From an uncultured beta proteobacterium (GTDB lineage: Bacteria > Pseudomonadota > Gammaproteobacteria > Burkholderiales > Burkholderiaceae_C), in contig CAILAY010000050.1 in assembly GCA_903832285.1 (NCBI GenBank), positions 1-64,000 on the forward strand: DNA of 64,000 nucleotides, read 5' to 3'. Under the pieces are notes generated by a model. It had not been told where the DNA came from. It searched no databases and saw only the letters and a program-made list of their open reading frames with translations. Shown in pieces: positions 34,909 to 47,321 of this stretch (position 1 is its first letter; each line of letters begins with the position of its first letter). A program made the translations under genes and the position numbers.

Positions 34909-37900
34909 ATGACCATGGCCAGCGAAATTGCCCATTTGCGGACTGAGGGTTTGTATTCAGCCGGATCGGAGCACGACGCCTGCGGCGTGGGTTTTGTGGC
35001 CCATCTCAAAGGCACGAAGTCGCACGAGATCGTGAAGAACGCGCTCAAAATCCTGGAGAACCTGGACCACCGGGGCGCGGTGGGTGCGGACAAGCTCATG
35101 GGTGATGGCGCGGGCATTTTGATCCAGTTGCCCGATGCGCTCTACCGCGAGGAGATGGCGCGGGCCGGCAAGGCCCCTGACGGGCCGGCGGGTGTGACCC
35201 TTCCGCCACCCGGTGAGTATGGCGTGGGCATGATCTTTTTGCCCAAGGAACACGCTTCGCGCCTCGCCTGCGAGCAGGAACTGGAACGTGCGATCAAGCT
35301 TGAAGGCCAGGTGCTGTTGGGCTGGCGCGATGTGCCGGTGAACCGCGACATGCCAATGTCGCCCACGGTGCGGTTAAAGGAGCCGGTGCTGCGGCAGGTG
35401 TTCATCGGTCGTGGCAGCGACGTGATCGTGCAGGACGCGCTTGAGCGCAAGTTGTACGTGATCCGCAAGACCGCCAGCGCCAACATTCAGGCGCTCAAGC
35501 TCAAGCACGGCAAAGAGTATTACGTGCCCAGCATGTCAAGCCGCACGGTGATCTACAAGGGCCTGTTGCTGGCCGATCAGGTAGGCACCTACTTCCGCGA
35601 TCTGGAGGACGAACGCTGCGTGTCAGCACTCGGTCTGGTGCACCAGCGTTTCTCCACCAACACCTTCCCCGAGTGGCCCCTGGCGCATCCGTATCGGTAC
35701 GTCGCGCACAACGGCGAGATCAACACCGTCAAGGGCAACTACAACTGGATGAAGGCGCGTGAAGGCGTGATGTCGTCGCCGGTGCTGGGCGCTGACCTGC
35801 AAAAGCTCTACCCCATCAGCTTTGCCGATCAGTCCGACACCGCCACCTTTGACAACTGCCTGGAATTGCTCACGATGGCGGGTTACCCCATCAGCCAAGC
35901 CGTGATGATGATGATTCCCGAACCCTGGGAACAGCACACCATGATGGACGAGCGCCGCCGTGCGTTCTATGAATACCACGCAGCCATGATGGAACCGTGG
36001 GATGGGCCGGCGTCGATCGTGTTCACCGATGGCCGCCAGATCGGCGCCACGCTGGACCGCAATGGTCTGCGTCCCTCGCGCTACTGCATCACCGACGACG
36101 ACCTGGTGATCATGGCGTCCGAATCGGGCGTGTTGCCAGTGCCGGAAAACCGCATCGTGCGTAAATGGCGGCTCCAGCCAGGAAAGATGTTCCTGATCGA
36201 TCTGGAGCAGGGCCGCATGGTCGACGACGAGGAACTCAAGGCCAATCTGGCGAACAGCAAGCCCTATAAACAGTGGATCGAAAACCTTCGCATCCGCCTG
36301 GACGATGTGTCGTTCGACGAGCGCCGCGCCGCAACTGACACCGCGGCCCTGGGCAACGCCCGCAGTACCGACAGGAGCACGCTGCTGGATCGTCAGCAGG
36401 CGTTTGGCACGACGCAGGAAGATATCAAGTTCCTGCTCGCGCCGATGGCGCAGGCGGGAGAAGAAGCGCTCGGCTCCATGGGCAATGACAGCCCGCTGGC
36501 GGTGCTGTCCGACAAGAACAAACCCTTGTTCAACTATTTCAAGCAGTTGTTTGCACAGGTGACGAACCCACCGATCGATCCGATCCGGGAAGCAATCGTG
36601 ATGTCGCTCGTGTCCTTCATCGGCCCCAAACCGAACCTGCTGGACATCAACCAGGTCAATCCTCCGATGCGTCTGGAGGTGAGTCAGCCGGTGCTTGATT
36701 TCGCCGACATGGCAAAGCTGCGCGACATCGACAGGCGCACGCAGGGCAAATTTCGCAGCTACACGCTGGACATCACCTATCCACTGGCCTGGGGTCACGA
36801 AGGTGTGGAAGCGAAGCTCGCTTCGCTTTGCGCCGAAGCCGTCGATGCCGTCAAGGGTGGCAGGAACATCCTCATCATCAGCGACCGTGGCATCTCAGCG
36901 ACCCAGGTGGCCATCCCTGCCCTGCTGGCATTGAGCGCGATCCATCAGCATCTGGTGCGAGAGGGCCTGCGCACCACTACCGGTCTCGTGGTCGAGACCG
37001 GTACCGCGCGCGAAGTGCACCACTTTGCCGTGCTCGCCGGCTACGGCGCGGAAGCGGTACACCCTTACCTGGCCATGGAAACTCTGGCCGATCTGCATAG
37101 ATATTCGGACGGTGAGCTGAGCGCGGACAAGGCGATCTACAACTACATCAAGGCGGTGGGCAAGGGTCTGTCCAAGATCATGTCCAAGATGGGCGTGTCC
37201 ACCTATATGAGCTACTGCGGTGCGCAATTGTTCGAGGTCATCGGCCTGAACAGCGCCACGATGGATAAGTACTTCACCGGCACCGCCAGCCGGGTGCAGG
37301 GCATAGGCGTGTTCGAGATCGCCGAGGAAGCCATCCGCATGCACAGGGCAGCGTTCAGCGATGATCCGGTGCTGGCAAACATGCTTGACGCAGGCGGCGA
37401 ATACGCCTGGCGCGTCCGCGGCGAAGAACACATGTGGACACCCGATGCCATTGCCAAGTTGCAGCACAGCACGCGTGCCAACAACTGGAACACGTACAAG
37501 GAATACGCGCAGATCATCAACGACCAGAGTCGACGCCACATGACGCTGCGGGGACTGTTTGAATTCAGGATCGACCCGAGCAAGGCGATTTCCGTGGAAG
37601 AGGTCGAACCTGCCAGCGAAATCGTGAAGCGTTTCGCCACCGGTGCCATGTCACTGGGTTCCATCAGCACCGAGGCGCACGCCACGCTGGCTGTTGCCAT
37701 GAACCGTATTGGCGGAAAGAGCAACACCGGCGAAGGCGGTGAGGACCCCGCGCGCTACCGTCAGGAACTCAGGGGCATTCCGATCACGCAGGGCGAGACA
37801 CTCAAAAGTGTGATCGGCGACGACGTGGTGGAAGTGGACTTGCCGCTGAGGAATGGCGACTCGTTGCGCTCACGCATCAAGCAGGTCGCCTCAGGGCGCT

Positions 37901-39690
37901 TTGGTGTCACCGCCGAGTACCTGGCCAGCGCGGACCAGATCCAGATCAAGATGGCTCAGGGCGCCAAGCCAGGTGAGGGCGGCCAACTGCCGGGATCAAA
38001 GGTGTCGGAGTACATCGGCAAGCTGCGTTACTCCGTGCCAGGTGTCGGTTTGATTTCACCGCCGCCGCACCATGACATCTATTCCATTGAAGACTTGGCG
38101 CAACTCATTCACGACCTGAAGAATGTCGCGCCCCACGCCTCCATCAGCGTCAAACTGGTGAGCGAAACCGGCGTCGGCACAGTTGCTGCGGGCGTCACCA
38201 AATGCAAGGCTGATCACGTCGTGATTGCCGGTCACGACGGGGGCACAGGTGCCTCGCCCTGGTCTTCCATCAAGCACGCTGGCAGTCCCTGGGAAATCGG
38301 TCTTGCCGAAACCCAGCAGACCTTGGTGCTGAACCGTTTGCGCGGTCGCATCCGGGTGCAGGCCGACGGTCAGATGAAGACCGGCCGCGACGTGGCGATA
38401 GGTGCGTTGCTGGGTGCAGATGAATTCGGTTTTGCCACGGCGCCGCTGGTGGTGGAGGGTTGCATCATGATGCGCAAATGCCACCTCAACACCTGCCCCG
38501 TGGGTGTGGCCACTCAGGACCCTGTGTTGCGAAAAAAGTTCTCGGGCAAGCCCGAGCATGTAGTGAACTATTTCTTCTTCATCGCGGAAGAACTGCGCCA
38601 GATCATGGCGCAATTGGGCATACGCAAATTCGACCAAATGGTCGGTCGCTCTGACCTGCTCGACATGAAGAAAGGCATCGAACATTGGAAGGCCAGCGGT
38701 CTGGATTTCAGCCGCCTGTTTGCGCAGCCGCAGGTGGGCCCCGAGGTGCCACGTTTTCATGTCGAAAACCAGGAGCACGGGCTGGAGAAATCGCTTGACA
38801 ACATACTCATTGAAAAGTCCAGAGCTGCCATCGACCGCGGTGAAAAAGTCAAGTTCATGGAGGTGGCGCGCAACGTGAACCGTTCGCTTGGCGCCATGCT
38901 CTCGGGCGCATTGACCAAGGTGCGACCCGAAGGTCTGCCCGACGACACCATCCGGATTCAGCTTGAAGGCACGGGCGGACAGTCGTTCGGCGCCTTCCTC
39001 GCCAACGGCATCACGCTGTACCTTATCGGCGACGCCAACGATTACACCGGCAAGGGCTTGAGTGGCGGACGCGTCGTGGTGCGCCCCAGCATCGATTTCC
39101 GCGGCGATGCCACGCGTAACATCATCGTTGGCAACACGGTGATGTACGGGGCCACCAGCGGCGAGGCCTTCTTTGCCGGTGTCGCGGGCGAACGTTTCGC
39201 CGTGCGTCTGTCAGGTGCAACGGCGGTGGTGGAGGGCACGGGGGACCACGGCTGCGAGTACATGACGGGTGGCACGGTGCTGGTGCTGGGCAAGACCGGA
39301 CGCAATTTCGCCGCCGGCATGAGCGGCGGCATCGCCTACGTTTACGACGAGGATGGTCAGTTCACCAAGCGCTGCAATACGGCCATGGTGTCGCTTGACA
39401 AACTGTTGACCGCCGCCGATCAGCAAGCCAGCGTCGATCGCGGCATCTGGCACAACGGCCAGACCGACGAGGCGCAGTTAAAGAGGCTGATGGAAGAGCA
39501 CAACCGTTGGACCGGAAGCAAGCGGGCGCGCGAACTGCTGGACAACTGGGAGGTGGCGCGGGCCAAATTTGTGAAGGTGTTCCCGAGCGAATACAAGCGC
39601 GCCCTGGGCGAAATTCACGCGAAGAAAACAGCCGCGGCGCTGACCGAAAAAGCGCAGGCAGCGGCCAGCGCTGTGGCAACAGCCAAATAA
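34909..39690 (+). CDS. gltB: Glutamate synthase large subunit
   Basis: 1593 aa; [16 protein letters not shown]-terminal Cys, central FMN-binding and C-terminal GXGXG domains ([30 protein letters not shown]). Confidence 0.98.
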   Translation: MTMASEIAHLRTEGLYSAGSEHDACGVGFVAHLKGTKSHEIVKNALKILENLDHRGAVGADKLMGDGAGILIQLPDALYREEMARAGKAPDGPAGVTLPPPGEYGVGMIFLPKEHASRLACEQELERAIKLEGQVLLGWRDVPVNRDMPMSPTVRLKEPVLRQVFIGRGSDVIVQDALERKLYVIRKTASANIQALKLKHGKEYYVPSMSSRTVIYKGLLLADQVGTYFRDLEDERCVSALGLVHQRFSTNTFPEWPLAHPYRYVAHNGEINTVKGNYNWMKAREGVMSSPVLGADLQKLYPISFADQSDTATFDNCLELLTMAGYPISQAVMMMIPEPWEQHTMMDERRRAFYEYHAAMMEPWDGPASIVFTDGRQIGATLDRNGLRPSRYCITDDDLVIMASESGVLPVPENRIVRKWRLQPGKMFLIDLEQGRMVDDEELKANLANSKPYKQWIENLRIRLDDVSFDERRAATDTAALGNARSTDRSTLLDRQQAFGTTQEDIKFLLAPMAQAGEEALGSMGNDSPLAVLSDKNKPLFNYFKQLFAQVTNPPIDPIREAIVMSLVSFIGPKPNLLDINQVNPPMRLEVSQPVLDFADMAKLRDIDRRTQGKFRSYTLDITYPLAWGHEGVEAKLASLCAEAVDAVKGGRNILIISDRGISATQVAIPALLALSAIHQHLVREGLRTTTGLVVETGTAREVHHFAVLAGYGAEAVHPYLAMETLADLHRYSDGELSADKAIYNYIKAVGKGLSKIMSKMGVSTYMSYCGAQLFEVIGLNSATMDKYFTGTASRVQGIGVFEIAEEAIRMHRAAFSDDPVLANMLDAGGEYAWRVRGEEHMWTPDAIAKLQHSTRANNWNTYKEYAQIINDQSRRHMTLRGLFEFRIDPSKAISVEEVEPASEIVKRFATGAMSLGSISTEAHATLAVAMNRIGGKSNTGEGGEDPARYRQELRGIPITQGETLKSVIGDDVVEVDLPLRNGDSLRSRIKQVASGRFGVTAEYLASADQIQIKMAQGAKPGEGGQLPGSKVSEYIGKLRYSVPGVGLISPPPHHDIYSIEDLAQLIHDLKNVAPHASISVKLVSETGVGTVAAGVTKCKADHVVIAGHDGGTGASPWSSIKHAGSPWEIGLAETQQTLVLNRLRGRIRVQADGQMKTGRDVAIGALLGADEFGFATAPLVVEGCIMMRKCHLNTCPVGVATQDPVLRKKFSGKPEHVVNYFFFIAEELRQIMAQLGIRKFDQMVGRSDLLDMKKGIEHWKASGLDFSRLFAQPQVGPEVPRFHVENQEHGLEKSLDNILIEKSRAAIDRGEKVKFMEVARNVNRSLGAMLSGALTKVRPEGLPDDTIRIQLEGTGGQSFGAFLANGITLYLIGDANDYTGKGLSGGRVVVRPSIDFRGDATRNIIVGNTVMYGATSGEAFFAGVAGERFAVRLSGATAVVEGTGDHGCEYMTGGTVLVLGKTGRNFAAGMSGGIAYVYDEDGQFTKRCNTAMVSLDKLLTAADQQASVDRGIWHNGQTDEAQLKRLMEEHNRWTGSKRARELLDNWEVARAKFVKVFPSEYKRALGEIHAKKTAAALTEKAQAAASAVATAK

Positions 39691-39711
39691 CATTCGACAG
39701 GGTAGGACATC

Positions 39712-41178
<1,467 letters not shown>

Positions 41179-41246
41179 ATAACCGTAAAGCACGGGTGCT
41201 GCCCGGCGTGGGTCAATACCCTTAGGTGTATTCCCTTATGATCCAC

Positions 41247-41279
41247 AGGCCGGACGATCTCCGGCCTTTATGGGTTTTT
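41247..41279 (+). terminator. Probable terminator after gltD
   Basis: GGCCGGA-CGATC-TCCGGCC followed by TTTATGGGTTTTT. Confidence 0.7.
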
Positions 41280-41368
41280 GGGGTCAGAGTCCAAATTCGC
41301 GGAGCCTTCGGCTCCAATGCCAAATGCGGCGTTTTGCGCTGCGGCGAAATTGGCGTCCGACCCCAATA
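41274..41368. repeat. REPIN/MITE-like palindromic element related to the RAYT inverted repeats
   Basis: TTTTTGGGGTCAGAGTCCAAATTCGC ... GGCGAAATTGGCGTCCGACCCCAATAA, imperfect inverted repeat sharing core GGGGTCAGA-TCCAA with the RAYT ends; inner hairpin GGAGCC-TTC-GGCTCC. Confidence 0.78.
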
Positions 41369-41395
41369 ACCCGAACAAGCTCTGTCCTCAAACTT

Positions 41396-42232
41396 ATGTC
41401 CGTCCCTTCTTCTGAGTCTCTGGTCGAGTTCCGCAACCTCACGTTTGGCTATGGCGAACGTGCGGTGTTGAACGACATTTCGCTCACACTGCCGCGCGGC
41501 AAGGTCACGGCATTGATGGGTGCGTCGGGCGGCGGCAAGACCACGCTCATGCGCCTGATGGGCGGGCAGTACCGGGCGCAAAAGGGCGAACTGCTGTTGC
41601 ACGGCAAGACCGGCACGCAAGATATTACGAAGATGGATCAGGCCACGCTCTACAAGGCGCGCCGTGGCATGGGCATGCTGTTCCAGTTCGGGGCTCTCTT
41701 CACGGATCTGAGCGTTTTTGACAATGTTGCCTTTCCCTTGCGCGAGCACACGGATCTGCCCGAAGCGCTGATCCGCGACATCGTTCTGATGAAGCTGCAC
41801 GCCGTGGGCTTGCGCGGCGCGCGCGATCTGATGCCGGCCGAAGTTTCGGGCGGCATGTCGCGGCGCATCGCGATGGCGCGTGCCATGGCGTTGGATCCGG
41901 AATTGCTTATGTACGACGAACCCTTTTCGGGTCTCGATCCGATTTCGCTGGGCACAGTGGCGCAATTGATTCGCCAGCTCAACGATACCCTGGGATTGAC
42001 CAGCGTGGTGGTGTCGCACGAACTGGAGCAGACCTTTGCCATGGCGGATTACGTCGTGCTGCTGGCCAACGGCCAGATCGCGGCTCAGGGCACACCCGAC
42101 GAAGTGCGTCACAGCACCGATCCGCGCGTGGTGCAATATGTGCTGGCACAGGCCGATGGACCTGTGGCGTTTCACTATCCTGGACCCGGTGCCGAGCAGG
42201 ATTTCGGCGCCAGTGCGGGAGGCCAGGCATGA
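41396..42232 (+). CDS. mlaF: Phospholipid/ABC transporter ATP-binding protein MlaF
   Basis: LMGASGGGKTTLMRLMGG, VSGGMSRRIAMARAMALDPELLMYDEPFSGLDPISLG. Confidence 0.93.
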   Translation: MSVPSSESLVEFRNLTFGYGERAVLNDISLTLPRGKVTALMGASGGGKTTLMRLMGGQYRAQKGELLLHGKTGTQDITKMDQATLYKARRGMGMLFQFGALFTDLSVFDNVAFPLREHTDLPEALIRDIVLMKLHAVGLRGARDLMPAEVSGGMSRRIAMARAMALDPELLMYDEPFSGLDPISLGTVAQLIRQLNDTLGLTSVVVSHELEQTFAMADYVVLLANGQIAAQGTPDEVRHSTDPRVVQYVLAQADGPVAFHYPGPGAEQDFGASAGGQA

Positions 42233-43011
42233 AGTGGCTTGATCCGACCGCGGTGGGGCGGGCCACACGCACGCAGGTCAGCGACATCGGCAATGCCGCA
42301 CGGCTTTTCATGCGCTTGCTGGCCTCGCTTGGACCCAGTCTGAAACGCTTCGGCCTGATCCGGGACCAGATTCATTTTCTGGGCAACTTCTCACTCTCCA
42401 TCATTGCGGTGTCGGGGCTGTTTGTTGGTTTCGTCTTCGGTCTGCAGGGCTACTACACCTTGCAGCGCTATGGTTCCTCCGAGGCACTGGGCTTGCTGGT
42501 GACCCTGAGCCTGGTGCGTGAACTGGGGCCGGTCGTCACGGCACTCCTGTTTGCGGGCCGCGCTGGTACATCCCTCACGGCTGAGATCGGCCTCATGAAG
42601 GCTGGGGAGCAGATTTCCGCGATGGAGATGATGGCGGTGGATCCGATCGATCGCATTCTGGCGCCGCGCTTCTGGGCCGGCGTGATTGCCATGCCGTTGC
42701 TGGCCGCCGTCTTCAGCGCCGTCGGCATCATCGGCGGGTGGGTCGTGGGCGTGCTCATGATTGGTGTCGATGCCGGCTCGTTCTGGAGCCAGATCCAGGG
42801 CGGTGTGGACGTCTGGGCGGACGTGGGCAATGGCGTTGTGAAGAGCGTGGTGTTCGGCTTTACCGTCACCTTTGTCGCGCTGTTGCAGGGCTTCAATGCC
42901 CAGCCCACGCCCGAGGGTGTGTCGCACGCCACCACGCGCACCGTGGTGGTGGCTTCACTGGCTGTGCTGGGTCTGGACTTTATTCTGACCGCGATGATGT
43001 TTAGCATCTGA
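42229..43011 (+). CDS. mlaE: MlaE permease
   Basis: FVGFVFGLQGYYTLQRYGSSEALGLLVTLSLVRELGPVVTALLFAGRAGTSLTAEIGLMK. Confidence 0.95.
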   Translation: MKWLDPTAVGRATRTQVSDIGNAARLFMRLLASLGPSLKRFGLIRDQIHFLGNFSLSIIAVSGLFVGFVFGLQGYYTLQRYGSSEALGLLVTLSLVRELGPVVTALLFAGRAGTSLTAEIGLMKAGEQISAMEMMAVDPIDRILAPRFWAGVIAMPLLAAVFSAVGIIGGWVVGVLMIGVDAGSFWSQIQGGVDVWADVGNGVVKSVVFGFTVTFVALLQGFNAQPTPEGVSHATTRTVVVASLAVLGLDFILTAMMFSI

Positions 43012-43043
43012 TCATTCAGAAGAAAATCAATAAAGGGAATTTC

Positions 43044-43541
43044 ATGGAGCGCAACAAAAACGATTTCTGGGTAGGCATGTTTGTGCTGATCGGGGCCGTG
43101 GCCATTCTGTTTCTGGCACTTCAGTCGGCCAATTTGCTGAGCCTGAACTTTCAGTCGACCTACCATGTGACAGCCAAGTTCGACAACGTCGGCGGACTCA
43201 AACCCAAGGCGGCTGTGCGCAGTGCCGGTGTCGTCGTCGGAAGGGTGGAATCGATCACCTTTGACGACAAAACGTTTCAGGCCATCGTGACGCTGGCAAT
43301 GCAAAGCCAGTACCGCTTTCCCAAGGACAGCTCGCTGAAGATTCTCACCAGCGGACTGCTGGGCGAACAATACCTGGGGGTGGAAGCAGGTGCCGACGAA
43401 AAGGCCTTGACCAATGGCGACAAGGTTGCGACGACGCAGTCCGCCGTGGTGCTGGAAAACCTGATCAGCCAGTTTCTGTTCAGCAAGGCGGCACAGCCGC
43501 CTGAGGCAGCTGCAGCGCCTGCGGCTGCGGCCGGTAAATGA
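43044..43541 (+). CDS. mlaD: MlaD (MCE-domain) protein
   Basis: NDFWVGMFVLIGAVAILFLALQSANL; MCE-domain TAKFDNVGGLKPKAAVRSAGVVVGRV. Confidence 0.94.
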   Translation: MERNKNDFWVGMFVLIGAVAILFLALQSANLLSLNFQSTYHVTAKFDNVGGLKPKAAVRSAGVVVGRVESITFDDKTFQAIVTLAMQSQYRFPKDSSLKILTSGLLGEQYLGVEAGADEKALTNGDKVATTQSAVVLENLISQFLFSKAAQPPEAAAAPAAAAGK

Positions 43542-44293
43542 AATTGAACATGAGCGAGTGGAATCTCTTCAAGGTTGCCGCGCGAAAGGCGGGCTCTCTC
43601 GTCACCGCGGGCTCGATGGCCTTGCTGTCGGGATGCGCCACGGGCCCCAATGCCAATCCGCGCGATCCGCTGGAACCCATCAACCGCGAGGTGTCCAAGT
43701 TCAATGAAGGACTCGACAGCGTGCTCCTCAAACCTGCCGCCACTGTCTACAAGAAGGCCATGCCGTCGCTGGTGCGTACCGGTGTGAGTAATTTTTTCAA
43801 CAACATCAGTGACGTGGTTTCGACCATCAACAACGCGATGCAACTGAAGGCCGAAGCCACCGGTGAAATGGTGATACGGGTCAGCTTCAATACCGTATTC
43901 GGTTTTGGCGGGCTGTTCAATCTGGCGGGCGAACTCGGAGTGGATCGTCACCCGGAAGATTTTGGTCAAACGCTGGGATACTGGGGTGTTCCTTCGGGGC
44001 CCTATCTGGTGCTGCCGTTGCTGGGCCCTTCCACGGTGCGCGATGCGAGTGCCCTGTGGGTGGATTACAAATATGACGTCACAAATTATCGCGATCCGAT
44101 CCAGACCAGAACCAAATTGGGCGTGTTGCGGATTGTGAATGGACGTGCCAACTTGCTGAATCTGGGAACGATGCTGGACGAAGCGGCATTGGACAAATAC
44201 AGTTTCACACGGGACGCGTTTCTGCAACGGCGTCGTTCGCTGATTCTGGATGGAGAAGATCCGGGCGACGGCGCGGACGCAACACCCAAGTGA
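43538..44293 (+). CDS. mlaA: MlaA/VacJ-family lipoprotein
   Basis: LSGCATGPNANPRDPLEPINREVSKFNEGLDSVLLKPAA; GVPSGPYLVLPLLGPSTVRDA. Confidence 0.95.
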   Translation: MKLNMSEWNLFKVAARKAGSLVTAGSMALLSGCATGPNANPRDPLEPINREVSKFNEGLDSVLLKPAATVYKKAMPSLVRTGVSNFFNNISDVVSTINNAMQLKAEATGEMVIRVSFNTVFGFGGLFNLAGELGVDRHPEDFGQTLGYWGVPSGPYLVLPLLGPSTVRDASALWVDYKYDVTNYRDPIQTRTKLGVLRIVNGRANLLNLGTMLDEAALDKYSFTRDAFLQRRRSLILDGEDPGDGADATPK

Positions 44294-44370
44294 AAGCACA
44301 TTCGGCCGCCGTCAGCCGGTCAAGGTGTCCGGGCGTTGAGAGCAGGTCAGTACGCCAACTTTTTACAAGG

Positions 44371-45018
44371 ATGATCATGAAGCGTCGTTTATTCAATCAA
44401 TGGGTAGCCTGTTTGTGGGTGGCCGTGGGTGCCCTTACCCTGTCGGCTGCATACGCTGCCGACGAGGCGCCGGATGCGCTGGTCAAGCGGCTGTCCACCG
44501 ACGTCATTGCCGCGATCAAGGCGGACGCGGCGATCCAGGCGGGCGACACGGCAAAGATCGTGAGCCTTGTGGACGCCCGTGTCATGCCCAATGTCAACTT
44601 CCAGCGTATGACGGCGTCGGCCGTGGGACCAGGATGGCGTCAGGCCACGCCGGAGCAAAAGCAGCGTTTGCAAGATGAATTCAAGATTCTGCTGGTGCAC
44701 TCGTACGCTGGAGCGCTGGCGCAGGTGGGTGACCAGACCATCACGGTCAAGCCGCTGCGCGCTGCAGCCGATGACGCCGACGTCCTGGTGCGCACGGAAG
44801 TACGTGGGCATGGGGATCCGATTCAACTCGACTACCGGCTCGAAAAGACGCCAGGCCAGGGAGCGGGATGGAAGATCTACAACTTCAATGTGATGGGTGT
44901 CTGGATGGTCCAAAACTACCTCAGTCAGTTCTCTCAGGAAATCAACGCCAAAGGCATCGACGGGCTGATTGCGAAGCTGGTCGCGCTCAACAAGTCGAAC
45001 AACGCGAAGAAGAACTGA
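44371..45018 (+). CDS. mlaC: MlaC/Ttg2D-family protein
   Basis: Signal peptide; ARVMPNVNFQRMTASAVGPGWRQATPEQKQRLQDEFKILLVHSYAGAL. Confidence 0.93.
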   Translation: MIMKRRLFNQWVACLWVAVGALTLSAAYAADEAPDALVKRLSTDVIAAIKADAAIQAGDTAKIVSLVDARVMPNVNFQRMTASAVGPGWRQATPEQKQRLQDEFKILLVHSYAGALAQVGDQTITVKPLRAAADDADVLVRTEVRGHGDPIQLDYRLEKTPGQGAGWKIYNFNVMGVWMVQNYLSQFSQEINAKGIDGLIAKLVALNKSNNAKKN

Positions 45019-45293
45019 TGGTGCTGAATATCCCGTCCGAACTGACGAACATCCAGGCGACCGCAGTGCTGCAGCGGCTGGGAGAGCAATTGGCCGCCGA
45101 GAGCGGCCCGGCGCTGACGGTCGATGCCAGTGCCATGGAGCGTTTTGACTCGTCCGCGCTGGCGGTCTTGTTGCAGTTGCGACGCGACGCGTTGGCATTG
45201 GGAAAGTCGTTCACCGTGAAGGGTCTACCCGAGCGGCTGCGCGCGCTGGCAGGGCTCTATGGCGTGGCGGAATTGCTGACGGCATCGACCTGA
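45018..45293 (+). CDS. mlaB: STAS-domain protein MlaB
   Basis: LTVDASAMERFDSSALAVLLQLRRDA. Confidence 0.88.
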   Translation: MVLNIPSELTNIQATAVLQRLGEQLAAESGPALTVDASAMERFDSSALAVLLQLRRDALALGKSFTVKGLPERLRALAGLYGVAELLTAST

Positions 45294-45353
45294 ATCCGCG
45301 CTCCGCGCGACCGCCGTCGCTGCGGCCTTCGAGGCCGTAAAATCGAGTTGTTC

Positions 45354-46307
45354 ATGTCTGCCATTTCCTTTCAATCCGTCTCCAAAATCTACGCCGCCGC
45401 ATCCGGCGCCCAGAGTGCTTCGCTCAAGGCCCTGGATGGCGTGAGCTTTGACATTGAAGAGGGTGAATTCTTCGGCCTTCTGGGTCCCAACGGCGCAGGC
45501 AAGACCACGCTTATCAGCGTGCTGGCTGGGCTGACGCGCGCCAGCAGCGGGCGTGTTCTGGTGCAGGGTTGCGACGTGCAGGCCGAATATGCCCAGGCCA
45601 GGCGCAAACTGGGCGTGGTGCCACAGGAACTGGTGTTTGACCCGTTCTTCAACGTGCGCGAGGCGCTGCGTTTTCAGTCGGGCTACTTCGGCATCCGCCA
45701 CAACGACGCCTGGATCGACGAGTTGCTGGACAGCCTGGGGCTGTCCGACAAGGCCGATGCCAATATGCGCCAGCTCTCCGGCGGCATGAAGCGCCGCGTG
45801 CTGGTGGCGCTGGCGCTGGTGCACAAGCCGCCCGTGATCGTGCTGGACGAGCCCACTGCGGGTGTTGATGTGGAGTTGCGCCAGACGCTGTGGCAATTCG
45901 TTGCCAAATTGAACAAGCAGGGCCATACCGTTCTCCTGACGACGCATTATCTGGAGGAAGCCGAAGCTCTGTGCAGCCGTCTGGCGATGCTGAAAAAGGG
46001 TCAGGTGGTGGCGCTGGATCGGACCAGCGAATTGCTCAAGGCAGCCGCTTCGAACGTGTTGCGCTTCAAGATCGACAGCGAACTGCCGCCCGCGCTCAGG
46101 GCGAGGGCACGCGTCACGGGCCGCATCGTGCAGCTGCCCGCCAACACCGCGGCCGAGATCGAGCAGTATCTGGCGGCTGTGCGCGAAGCCGGCGGTGTGG
46201 CGCACGATATTGAAATACGCAGGGCCGATCTGGAGGATGTGTTTCTCGAAGTCATGGCGCGCGTGCAACAGCCCATGCCGGAGCAGGAATCCGAGGTGCC
46301 AGCATGA
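45354..46307 (+). CDS. ABC-2 type transporter ATP-binding protein (YadG-like)
   Basis: LLGPNGAGKTTLISVLAGL, LSGGMKRRVLVALALVHKPPVIVLDEPTAGVDVELR. Confidence 0.93.
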   Translation: MSAISFQSVSKIYAAASGAQSASLKALDGVSFDIEEGEFFGLLGPNGAGKTTLISVLAGLTRASSGRVLVQGCDVQAEYAQARRKLGVVPQELVFDPFFNVREALRFQSGYFGIRHNDAWIDELLDSLGLSDKADANMRQLSGGMKRRVLVALALVHKPPVIVLDEPTAGVDVELRQTLWQFVAKLNKQGHTVLLTTHYLEEAEALCSRLAMLKKGQVVALDRTSELLKAAASNVLRFKIDSELPPALRARARVTGRIVQLPANTAAEIEQYLAAVREAGGVAHDIEIRRADLEDVFLEVMARVQQPMPEQESEVPA

Positions 46308-47059
46308 GCGGCTGGCAAATGCTGTTTTACAAGGAAGTGCTGCGCTTCTGGAAAGTTGCCTTCCAGACCGTGGCGGCGCCAGTGATGACGGCGGTGCTGT
46401 ACCTGCTGATCTTCGGCCATGTGCTTGAAGGCAGTGTGAAGGTTTACAACCAGCTGAGCTACACCGCTTTCCTGGTGCCGGGACTGGTGATGATGAGCGT
46501 GTTGCAGAACGCGTTTGCCAACAGTTCATCCTCGCTCATTCAGAGCAAGATCACGGGCAACCTGGTGTTTCTGCTGCTCACGCCGTTGTCCCACTGGAGC
46601 TGGTTTTTCGCCTATGTGGGGTCGTCAGTGGTGCGCGGACTGGTGGTGGGGACGGGCGTCTTCGTGGTGACGGCCTGGTTTGCGCACCTGAGCTTTGTGG
46701 CGCCGCTGTGGATCGTCCTCTTTGCCGTTCTGGGTGCAGCGCTCATGGGCGCCATGGGCTTGATCGCCGGCTTGTGGGCGGAAAAATTTGACCAGCTCGC
46801 GGCATTCCAGAACTTCTTCATCATGCCGCTGACGTTCCTCAGCGGGGTGTTCTATTCGATCCATTCACTGGGACCGGTCTGGCAGACGGTGAGTCACTTC
46901 AACCCGTTCTTCTACATGATCGACGGGTTTCGTTACGGATTCTTCGGTGTCAGCGACGTCGCACCTGAGCTCAGTCTGAGCGTGGTTGCACTGTTCCTTG
47001 CCGCAGTGAGCGCGGTGGCCGTCAATCTGCTGCGCACAGGCTACAAAATCAGAAGCTAG
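46304..47059 (+). CDS. ABC-2 type transporter permease (YadH-like)
   Basis: Six-TM ABC-2 permease; FQNFFIMPLTFLSGVFYSIHSLGPVWQTVSHFNPFFYMIDGFRYGFFG. Confidence 0.93.
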   Translation: MSGWQMLFYKEVLRFWKVAFQTVAAPVMTAVLYLLIFGHVLEGSVKVYNQLSYTAFLVPGLVMMSVLQNAFANSSSSLIQSKITGNLVFLLLTPLSHWSWFFAYVGSSVVRGLVVGTGVFVVTAWFAHLSFVAPLWIVLFAVLGAALMGAMGLIAGLWAEKFDQLAAFQNFFIMPLTFLSGVFYSIHSLGPVWQTVSHFNPFFYMIDGFRYGFFGVSDVAPELSLSVVALFLAAVSAVAVNLLRTGYKIRS

Positions 47060-47072
47060 AAACGGAACCTTC

Positions 47073-47315
47073 ATGGACGCAGAGCAACTCAAAACCATCA
47101 TCCAGGCCGGAATTCCCTGTGAACACATCGAAGTCTCGGGCGACGGCGTGCACTGGGACGCCATCATCGTGTCGGCAGGCTTTGAAGGAAAACGCAAGAT
47201 CGCGCGCCACCAGTTGGTGTATGCCACGTTGGGCGACCGGATGAAGACCAACGAAGTGCATGCGCTTTCGATGCAGACGGTGACGCCGGCCGAATGGGCG
47301 GTGTTGAATGCGTAG
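47073..47315 (+). CDS. BolA-family protein
   Basis: 80 aa; VSAGFEGKRKIARHQLVYATLGDRMKTNEVHALSMQTVTP. Confidence 0.92.
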   Translation: MDAEQLKTIIQAGIPCEHIEVSGDGVHWDAIIVSAGFEGKRKIARHQLVYATLGDRMKTNEVHALSMQTVTPAEWAVLNA

Positions 47316-47321
47316 CAAGCC

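Noticed and set aside
35623-36798. 391-aa minus-strand ORF
   Set aside because: Antisense within gltB; shadow ORF.
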